This document shows positions 58,201 to 64,000 of a stretch of DNA of 64,000 nt, in pieces. How positions within the stretch are numbered: position 1 is the first letter of the stretch; every line of letters starts with the position of its first letter. The notes under the pieces are model-generated. The model was not told the DNA's origin, did not search any database, and worked only from the letters and a program-made list of their open reading frames with translations. The translations under genes and the position numbers were made by a program. The stretch covers positions 1 through 64,000 of the forward strand of contig JADJFX010000016.1 in NCBI GenBank assembly GCA_016708345.1, written 5' to 3'. Origin of the DNA: Candidatus Rhodoferax bjergmarkensis (GTDB taxonomy: Bacteria; Pseudomonadota; Gammaproteobacteria; Burkholderiales; Burkholderiaceae_C).

Positions 58201-59304
58201 TTAGCGGTTTATTTTTACAAAATCCGTGATCTGACTGACAAGATCGGTCAGTTGGGCTTGCTGGTGCCTAGCTTGAAGGGCTGTTTCTTGCCAAACGGGC
58301 AAATCCAGCGCAGGCAATACAGTTTGGTTGGTAGCCTGAATCCCGTTCCAGACACGGTGGAATGCCCGTAGCGAAGGTGGGGCCTTCATGACCTCCAGAA
58401 ATGCTTCCAGCTTGGTGTGGTGTGCATCGTCATGCTGGGAGTAAATCTGCCAGACAAAGGGTTTGCCCGCCCACAGAGCGCGAACCAGTGAATCTTCGCC
58501 GCGCACAAAATTGAGGTCGCAGGCCCATAGAAGATGGTCATATTCGACTTGAGTGATCGTGGGAAGATATGAAAAAGATAGCATACTGCGCCCATTCCAT
58601 GTGCGCAGGAGCCTGTTTTTATGCTCAAGACAGGCGTTGACGGCAGCCGTGGCCCGTCCGGCTGTGACCAAGAGTCGACTCGCCTGTGAGTCATTCGCCA
58701 ATTGTTCGATCAGCGCCTCCAAAGCAGTTGGTTCGTAGCAAAACAGCGAAATCAAACGTTCGCCCTTAAATTCGATGTGGTGCTGTGCCAACCAATCTGC
58801 CCGGTTGAAACGGGTCTGGCGTGCCAGTAAACCAGGTTCCCGCAGAAGCCCACCAGTTGCGGCGCTAAAACCGGGGTAATAGAAGTACTTGGTCAGGCCC
58901 GCACCCGGCCCGGTCATGACCGGGGATGGCAGGCCATGGCAGCGTTCCACAAAAGGTTCGGCACTGAGGTATTCCAAGTTAATCCATATGAATTTTTGGC
59001 CTCTAGCGCACGTATTCATTGCGCAAGCAGCTATAAATTCAGGAGCAATTTCACACCCGAATGCCTCGATCAGTACATTGCCAACGGTCAGTCCCGATGC
59101 ATGGGTTGATTCAGACCAGGGCTTGACTTCGACGCCCGGTAACCCTTCGGGTGCCATCCAGTTCAGCGCGCTGGCATCGTCCACCCACAAGCGCACCCGC
59201 TCACCGCGTTCGGCCAAGCCTGCGCACAAGCGCCAGCACACGCCAATGTCGCCGTAGTTGTCGATGACCCGGCAAAAGATGTCCCAAAGGTTTCCTGTTT
59301 TCAC
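58201..59304 (-). CDS. earP: EF-P arginine rhamnosyltransferase EarP, with a repeat-encoded insertion
   Basis: The product has the EarP start LWDIFCRVIDNYGDIGVCWR with catalytic aspartates, WINLEYLSAE, and the dTDP-rhamnose site YSQHDDAHHTKLEAFLEVM. Between IEAFGCEIA and WINLEYLSAE a peptide (PEFIAACAMNTCARGQK) is encoded by palindromic repeat copy F; the family normally has a different, shorter helix here. The frame stays open, so the enzyme may tolerate it. GTG 59304 is preferred because it places the start next to the LWDIFCR motif. A TTG at 59322 is the alternative. Confidence 0.9.
   Translation of the reverse strand: MKTGNLWDIFCRVIDNYGDIGVCWRLCAGLAERGERVRLWVDDASALNWMAPEGLPGVEVKPWSESTHASGLTVGNVLIEAFGCEIAPEFIAACAMNTCARGQKFIWINLEYLSAEPFVERCHGLPSPVMTGPGAGLTKYFYYPGFSAATGGLLREPGLLARQTRFNRADWLAQHHIEFKGERLISLFCYEPTALEALIEQLANDSQASRLLVTAGRATAAVNACLEHKNRLLRTWNGRSMLSFSYLPTITQVEYDHLLWACDLNFVRGEDSLVRALWAGKPFVWQIYSQHDDAHHTKLEAFLEVMKAPPSLRAFHRVWNGIQATNQTVLPALDLPVWQETALQARHQQAQLTDLVSQITDFVKINR
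58998..59049 (+). repeat. Dispersed palindromic repeat, copy F (inside earP)
   Basis: GGCCTCTAGCGCACGTATTC is followed by ATTGCGCAAGCAGCTATAAA and GGAGCAAT. It is translated on the minus strand as IAPEFIAACAMNTCARGQ within EarP. Confidence 0.75.
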
Positions 59305-59331
59305 GCCAGAGATTGTCCACAATACGTATCT

Positions 59332-61332
59332 ATGCCAACTTTGAATGATTCAACACCACCCGCAAACTCGCCGCCGTCACAGACGGTGGAACTATCGTCT
59401 TTGTCGGTGCACCCCGAACAATTGCTCAGCGACGTGGCAAGTCTTCCGGGGCTGCCCGGTGTTTACCGCTATTTTGATGCGCAAGGTGCCGTGCTTTATG
59501 TAGGCAAAGCCATCAACCTCAAAAAGCGGGTGTCCAGCTATTTTCAGAAGAACCATGGCGGCACCCGCATCGGGCACATGGTCAGCAAAATTGCGCGTCT
59601 GGAGACCACCGTTGTACGCTCGGAGGCGGAGGCGCTGCTGCTGGAAAACAACCTCATCAAGGCGCTCAATCCCAAGTACAACATCTTGTTCCGGGATGAC
59701 AAGAGCTACCCGTATTTGAAAATCACTGGCGTGAGTGCGTCTTCCAGTGCGAGCTCAAGTTTCGCCAGGGTGTCCTATTACCGGGGGGCGGTAGAAAAAA
59801 AACACCACTATTTTGGGCCCTACCCGAGCGCATGGGCCGTGAAGGAAGCTATTTTGCTGATGCAAAAAGTGTTCCGTTTGCGAACTTGTGAAGACCCGGT
59901 GTTCAACAATCGCACCCGGCCTTGTTTGCTGTACCAAATCAAGCGCTGCTCTGCGCCTTGTGTGGGGCATATATCCGAAACGGAATACGCGCATGACGTT
60001 GCCAATGCCGAGCGTTTTTTGCTTGGCGATGCCGGCCAGGTGATGCAGGCGCTGGAGGCGCGCATGATGGCGCATGCAGACCGGCTGGAGTTTGAGCAGG
60101 CGGCTGAGCTGCGCAACCAGGTGGCGGCGCTGTCCAATGTGTTGCACCAGCAATCGGTTGATAACGTGTCGGACCGCGACGTTGATATTTTGGCGGTGAA
60201 AGTGCAGGGCGGGCGGGCCTGTGTGAATCTGGCGATGGTGCGTGGCGGGCGTCATTTGGGTGATCGGCCCTACTTTCCGACGCATGTGGAGGATGCAACC
60301 GGCGTCTTCAGCGAAGATGACGACGGCGCAGACGCTGCTCCGTCGGTAGAGGCCCAGGTTCTGCAGGCCTTTGTGGCCCAGCATTACCTTCACGTGCCAG
60401 TTCCCCCCTCGCTGGTAGTGAGTGAGCCGGTGAACAAAAGCCTGCTCAAGGTTTTGTCCACCCAAAGTGGTGTCAAGGTGACGGCGGTTCACCAGCCGCG
60501 CGAGCAACGACGGGTCTGGCTGGAGATGGCGCAAACCAATGCGGGGCTGCAACTGGCTCGTTTGCTGGCGGAAGAAGGTTCCCAGCAGGCCCGCACCCGT
60601 GCTTTGGCCGATGCGCTGGACCTCGCACCGGACGATCTGGACGAACTTCGCATCGAGTGTTTTGACATATCACACACGGCAGGTGAGGCGACCCAAGCCT
60701 CGTGTGTGGTGTTTCATCACCACAAGATGCAAAACGCCGAGTACCGCCGTTATGGCATCGACGGCATCACACCGGGCGACGACTACGCTGCCATGCGTCA
60801 GGTGTTGCTGCGTCGCTACGGAAAATTGGCCGAGACTTTGCGCCAGGCAAAGCAGTCCGGACAAATTCCGCCAGGAACCGGACGTCTGCCGGACTTGGTG
60901 TTGGTGGACGGTGGCAAGGGCCAGGTGTCGATGGCGCGCGAGGTGTTTGAGCAGCTGGGACTGGACTTGTCACTGATTGTGGGGGTTGAGAAAGGCGAAG
61001 GCCGCAAGGTAGGGCTGGAGGAACTGGTGTTTGCCGATGGCCGCGATAAAGTGTATTTGGGCAAAGACTCGGCCGCGTTGATGCTGGTTGCCCAAATTCG
61101 TGACGAAGCCCACCGGTTTGCCATCACTGGCATGCGCGCTCAAAGAGCCAGGGTTCGGGTCGATGGTGGCAAGCTGGAAGAGATACCCGGCATTGGTCCG
61201 AAAAGGCGTGCCAAGTTGTTGCAGCGTTTCGGGGGTGTGCGCGGTGTTGCACAGGCGAGCGCTCAAGATATTGCGACTGTAGAAGGCATCTCGCGCGAAT
61301 TGGCTGAGGAAATTTACCGCGCCTTGCGTTGA
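59332..61332 (+). CDS. uvrC: Excinuclease ABC subunit C
   Basis: The 666-residue protein has an N-terminal GIY-YIG nuclease (GVYRYFDAQGAVLYVGKAIN), a UVR motif (ARMMAHADRLEFEQAAELRN), and the RNase H-like C-terminal nuclease (IECFDISHTAGEATQASCVV and LVLVDGGKGQVSMAREVFEQ). It ends with tandem HhH motifs (LEEIPGIGPKRRAKLLQRFG). It makes both incisions in nucleotide excision repair. It is divergent from earP, 28 bp apart, and followed 44 bp later by pgsA. Confidence 0.97.
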   Translation: MPTLNDSTPPANSPPSQTVELSSLSVHPEQLLSDVASLPGLPGVYRYFDAQGAVLYVGKAINLKKRVSSYFQKNHGGTRIGHMVSKIARLETTVVRSEAEALLLENNLIKALNPKYNILFRDDKSYPYLKITGVSASSSASSSFARVSYYRGAVEKKHHYFGPYPSAWAVKEAILLMQKVFRLRTCEDPVFNNRTRPCLLYQIKRCSAPCVGHISETEYAHDVANAERFLLGDAGQVMQALEARMMAHADRLEFEQAAELRNQVAALSNVLHQQSVDNVSDRDVDILAVKVQGGRACVNLAMVRGGRHLGDRPYFPTHVEDATGVFSEDDDGADAAPSVEAQVLQAFVAQHYLHVPVPPSLVVSEPVNKSLLKVLSTQSGVKVTAVHQPREQRRVWLEMAQTNAGLQLARLLAEEGSQQARTRALADALDLAPDDLDELRIECFDISHTAGEATQASCVVFHHHKMQNAEYRRYGIDGITPGDDYAAMRQVLLRRYGKLAETLRQAKQSGQIPPGTGRLPDLVLVDGGKGQVSMAREVFEQLGLDLSLIVGVEKGEGRKVGLEELVFADGRDKVYLGKDSAALMLVAQIRDEAHRFAITGMRAQRARVRVDGGKLEEIPGIGPKRRAKLLQRFGGVRGVAQASAQDIATVEGISRELAEEIYRALR

Positions 61333-61375
61333 TCGCAATGTACCGAACACGGTCAAGCCGTGCCACAATCCCAGC

Positions 61376-61942
61376 ATGTTTTTTACCATCCCCACCATCA
61401 TGACCTGGGCGCGCATCGCGGCGATTCCCCTGATAGTGGCGGTGTTTTATTTGCCCATTGAACCCGCCAGTCGCAACCTGTTGGCCACGACCTTGTTCGT
61501 CGTTTCTGCCGCTACTGACTGGCTGGATGGATACCTTGCCCGCAAGCTCAACCAGGTGTCTTCTTTTGGTGCGTTTCTCGACCCGGTGGCCGACAAAGTT
61601 CTTGTTTGTGCTTGCGTGCTGGTGCTGGTGCACCTTGGGCGGGCTGACGTTTTTGTGGCGCTTATCATCATCGGGCGTGAAATTGCCATCTCCGCTTTGC
61701 GCGAATGGATGGCCCAGATCGGTGCGTCCAACAGTGTTGCCGTTCACATGATCGGAAAGCTTAAAACGTTTGCGCAAATGGTGGCCATCCCTTTCCTGTT
61801 GTATGACGGTATGTTGCTGGGTGTCATCGACACACGCCTTTGGGGTGTCTGGTTGATCTGGTTGGCTGCCATCATGACGGTTTGGTCTATGGTGTACTAC
61901 CTGCAGAAAGCACTGCCTGAAATTCGCGCACGGTCCAAGTGA
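61376..61942 (+). CDS. pgsA: CDP-diacylglycerol-glycerol-3-phosphate 3-phosphatidyltransferase
   Basis: This 188-residue membrane enzyme carries the CDP-alcohol phosphotransferase motif, DWLDGYLARKLNQVSSFGAF then LDPVADK (D-x-x-D-G-x2-A-R-x8-G-x3-D-x3-D). Several membrane helices surround it. It makes phosphatidylglycerophosphate. The uvrC-pgsA order is common in proteobacteria. Confidence 0.95.
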   Translation: MFFTIPTIMTWARIAAIPLIVAVFYLPIEPASRNLLATTLFVVSAATDWLDGYLARKLNQVSSFGAFLDPVADKVLVCACVLVLVHLGRADVFVALIIIGREIAISALREWMAQIGASNSVAVHMIGKLKTFAQMVAIPFLLYDGMLLGVIDTRLWGVWLIWLAAIMTVWSMVYYLQKALPEIRARSK

Positions 61943-62185
61943 GCAGGCGAACATGCCCCACAGTTGGACAGATAAATGTCAATTTTTATTGACCTTGATC
62001 TGACAATCGAACGACGAGCCACGGGTAGACTCAGAAAAACCGACTAGAATTTGAGAGCGCACTGTTGCAAGCTCATTAGGTGTTGTTGACGCGGTTGGGA
62101 GCCGTGGTCTTCATGCGAAGTGGGCCAGACGCATTATTTTTTGAAGAGATAATTCTGTTAACTCTTATTTCACCAGAGGTTCTTT

Positions 62186-62458
62186 GTGAACAAAACCGAA
62201 CTGATTGAGCACATTGCAAAACATGCAGACATATCGAAAGCTGCGGCAACGCGTGCTTTGGAGTCCACCATAAGTGCAGTGAAAACCACGCTGAAAAAGG
62301 GTGGTTCCGTGTCATTGGTTGGTTTTGGTACATTTGCCGTAGGCAAGCGTGCCGCGCGTGTGGGCCGTAATCCACGTACTGGCGCAGCGATTAAAATCAA
62401 GGCTGCCAAGGTTCCAAAATTCCGTCCAGGCAAGGCATTGAAGGATGCTTTGAATTGA
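62186..62458 (+). CDS. hupB: HU-type DNA-binding protein
   Basis: GTG 62186 follows CAGAGG and gives 90 residues. HU features are present: MNKTELIEHIAKHADISKAA, the signature VSLVGFGTFAVGKRAARVGR, and the arm RNPRTGAAIKIKAAKVPKFR. A -35-like TTGACG is at 62086. It precedes tRNA-Val and the ppiD-like gene, a frequent order in betaproteobacteria. Confidence 0.93.
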   Translation: MNKTELIEHIAKHADISKAAATRALESTISAVKTTLKKGGSVSLVGFGTFAVGKRAARVGRNPRTGAAIKIKAAKVPKFRPGKALKDALN

Positions 62459-62473
62459 TAATAGGTTAAGGCT

Positions 62474-62549
62474 GGGTGATTAGCTCAGTTGGTAGAGCGG
62501 CGCCTTTACACGGCGTAGGTCGGCGGTTCGAGCCCGTCATCACTCACCA
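62474..62549 (+). tRNA. tRNA-Val (anticodon TAC)
   Basis: Acceptor GGGTGAT/ATCACTC, D-arm TAGCTCAGTTGGTAGAGC, anticodon loop TTTACAC between GCGCC and GGCGT (anticodon TAC), T-loop TTCGAGC, and encoded CCA. Length 76 nt. Confidence 0.96.
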
Positions 62550-62557
62550 TCCCAGCA

Positions 62558-62586
62558 AAGGCGAACATCGTGTTCGCCTTTTTTGT
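62558..62586 (+). terminator. Rho-independent terminator after tRNA-Val
   Basis: AAGGCGAACA pairs with TGTTCGCCTT across a TCG loop, followed by TTTTTTG. It lies 9 bp after the tRNA. Confidence 0.85.
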
Positions 62587-62608
62587 TTTTTTCATGGAGA
62601 GTTAGCGA

Positions 62609-64000
62609 ATGTTTGATTTTGTCCGCAAGCACACGAAGATCATGATGATGCTGATGTTTTTGCTGATCATTCCTTCGTTTGTTGTGTTCGGCATTGATGG
62701 CTATAGCCGTATGCGCGAGCAGGGCGAGGCTGTTGCCCATGTCGGCGGTCAAGAGATCATGCAAGGTGAATGGGATGCGATGCACAAGGAGGAGTCACAG
62801 CGTATGCGCGCGTCGATGCCCAATCTTGACGTCAAGCTGCTGGATTCGCCCGAGGCTCGTTACGCCACGTTGGAACGATTGGTTCGTGAGCGTGTGCTGG
62901 CGCAGGCGGCCGACAAATATAAACTAACGACAAGTAACGAACGCCTTGCGCAGGAATTGCAAGCTAACTCTGTTATTGCATCTTTGCGCTTGCCCAATGG
63001 CAAATTGGACATGGATCGCTACCGTCAATTGGTCTCCAGCCAAGGTCTAACGCCTGAAGGGTTTGAAGCGCGCGTACGCCGTGATTTGTCTGCGAGACAG
63101 GTAGAAGCAGGTATCACCAACTCTGGGTTTGCTTCGGCCACTGTGGCTGACGTGGCCTTGAACGCTTTTTTCGAAAAACGTGAAGTACAGGTTGCAAATT
63201 TCACATCAGCAGATTTCGCAGCCAAGATCAACCCAACTGAAGCCGAACTGGAAGCGTATTACAAGTCAAATCAAACGATGTTTCAGACCCCGGAGCAGGT
63301 AAATATTGAGTATGTGGTTCTGGATCTGGAGGCAGTCAAGAAAACCATCGCCATCAGTGATGCTGACCTCAAATCCTATTACGACCAAAATGCAGCCCAA
63401 CTCAGTGGCAACGAGGAGCGAAGGGCAAGCCATATCTTGATCAATGCGGCCAAAGGCGTCTCTGACGCAGATCGTCAGAAGGCGAAAGCCCGTGCATTGG
63501 AATTGTTGCAAGCCGTGCGTAAAGCTCCGGATAGTTTTGCAGAGGTTGCAAAAAAGAACTCGCAAGATACAGGTTCTGCTGCCAATGGCGGGGATCTTGA
63601 TTTTTTCACACGCGGAGCTATGGTCAAACCGTTTGAAGACGCAGCTTTTTCTATGAAGAAAGGCGACATCAGTGAGATCGTGGAGTCGGATTTTGGATAC
63701 CACATCATTAAACTGACGGACATCAAGGTTCCTAAACAGCGCAGCTTTGATGAGCTGCGGCCCAGCATTTTGACCGATCTCAGAACACAACAGGCGCAGC
63801 GAAAATTCGCTGAAACAGCCGAGGCTTTCACCAATGGCGTCTATGAACAGTCAGACAGTCTCAAGTCTGTTGCCGATAAATTGAAGCTCGAAATCAAAAC
63901 GGCTGATAGCGTGATGCGTAATCCGTTGCCGGGTGCGACAGGTTTGTTGGCCAATGCAAAGTTTCTGGCGGCGATTTTTGCACCAGACGCGATTGAAAAA
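62609..64000 (+). CDS. ppiD: PpiD-like periplasmic peptidyl-prolyl isomerase (partial, runs off the right edge)
   Basis: ATG 62609 (MFDFVRKHTKIMMMLMFLLI) begins with the PpiD N-terminal membrane anchor. A SurA_N-like helical domain follows (VGGQEIMQGEWDAMHKEESQ). The parvulin domain is at about residues 265-370: RRASHILINAAKGVSDADRQ, then DLDFFTRGAMVKPFEDAAFS and GYHIIKL. At least 464 residues are in the window and the frame is open at the end. It aids folding of outer membrane and secreted proteins. It lies 22 bp after the terminator that follows tRNA-Val. Confidence 0.92.
   Translation, partial: MFDFVRKHTKIMMMLMFLLIIPSFVVFGIDGYSRMREQGEAVAHVGGQEIMQGEWDAMHKEESQRMRASMPNLDVKLLDSPEARYATLERLVRERVLAQAADKYKLTTSNERLAQELQANSVIASLRLPNGKLDMDRYRQLVSSQGLTPEGFEARVRRDLSARQVEAGITNSGFASATVADVALNAFFEKREVQVANFTSADFAAKINPTEAELEAYYKSNQTMFQTPEQVNIEYVVLDLEAVKKTIAISDADLKSYYDQNAAQLSGNEERRASHILINAAKGVSDADRQKAKARALELLQAVRKAPDSFAEVAKKNSQDTGSAANGGDLDFFTRGAMVKPFEDAAFSMKKGDISEIVESDFGYHIIKLTDIKVPKQRSFDELRPSILTDLRTQQAQRKFAETAEAFTNGVYEQSDSLKSVADKLKLEIKTADSVMRNPLPGATGLLANAKFLAAIFAPDAIEK

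Overview
The window looks like a chromosomal segment of a Comamonadaceae betaproteobacterium (Rhodoferax/Polaromonas/Acidovorax-like). Signs are an Arg32-type EF-P next to its rhamnosyltransferase EarP, a class I PHB synthase, an assimilatory nas/nir locus, a MerR-controlled acyl-CoA carboxylase cluster, high GC, and two families of short dispersed repeats. Core genes are intact. The accessory regions are full of frameshifts, insertions and truncated copies.

Region by region. (1) 1-11.6 kb is a decaying integrative element, probably a P4-like satellite or similar small element. It has a frameshifted tyrosine integrase, HigBA, an AlpA-like regulator, a frameshifted PriCT-2/Toprim/RepA-type replication protein, a VRR-NUC nuclease, and a cluster of seven 10-bp repeats that may be its origin. 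Two degenerate insertion sequences sit in it: an IS110-type element that split an island gene, and an IS4-type element carrying a DruA-like domain. The right end carries the 3' half of a tRNA-Met gene, a likely attachment site. (2) 11.6-20.7 kb holds a methyltransferase, a MITE, and a divergently transcribed cluster. A MerR regulator and an SCP2 protein face a carboxylase beta subunit, acyl-CoA dehydrogenase, enoyl-CoA hydratase, biotinylated alpha subunit and a beta-keto acid cleavage enzyme. tRNA-Arg(ACG) follows. (3) 21-35 kb is a defence and toxin-antitoxin island. It has ParE-like and VapBC pairs, remnants of hsdS and yhcG, and a candidate cassette of MmeI-like methyltransferase, AlbA/ATP-binding protein, DEAD-type helicase and GIY-YIG protein, followed by a DUF4143 ATPase and ybiB. 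A second, gutted copy of the cassette lies upstream, and the break points fall at a dispersed palindromic repeat. (4) 35-44 kb is a nitrate assimilation locus: nasA, nirD, nirB, a PP2C-kinase fusion and a nitrate transporter, with two good sigma-54 promoters. (5) 44-47 kb encodes one 1047-residue protein that joins an apparently dead group II intron-type reverse transcriptase domain to a membrane anchor and a long TolA-like coiled coil. (6) 47.5-64 kb is ordinary chromosome: cutA, a diguanylate cyclase, rmuC, a LOG protein, phaC, yqjK/yqjE/DUF883, a PRPP synthetase-like gene coupled to an AMP/thymidine phosphorylase, efp, earP, uvrC, pgsA, an HU gene, tRNA-Val(TAC) and a ppiD-like gene cut by the window end.

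Most noteworthy are the reverse transcriptase/TolA-like fusion, the methyltransferase-helicase-GIY-YIG cassette with its gutted tandem copy, the iteron-like cluster of the small element, and a palindromic repeat family. That repeat is present at least seven times and is translated as extra peptide inside several proteins, including EarP. All homology statements are from sequence recognition; no database search was possible.
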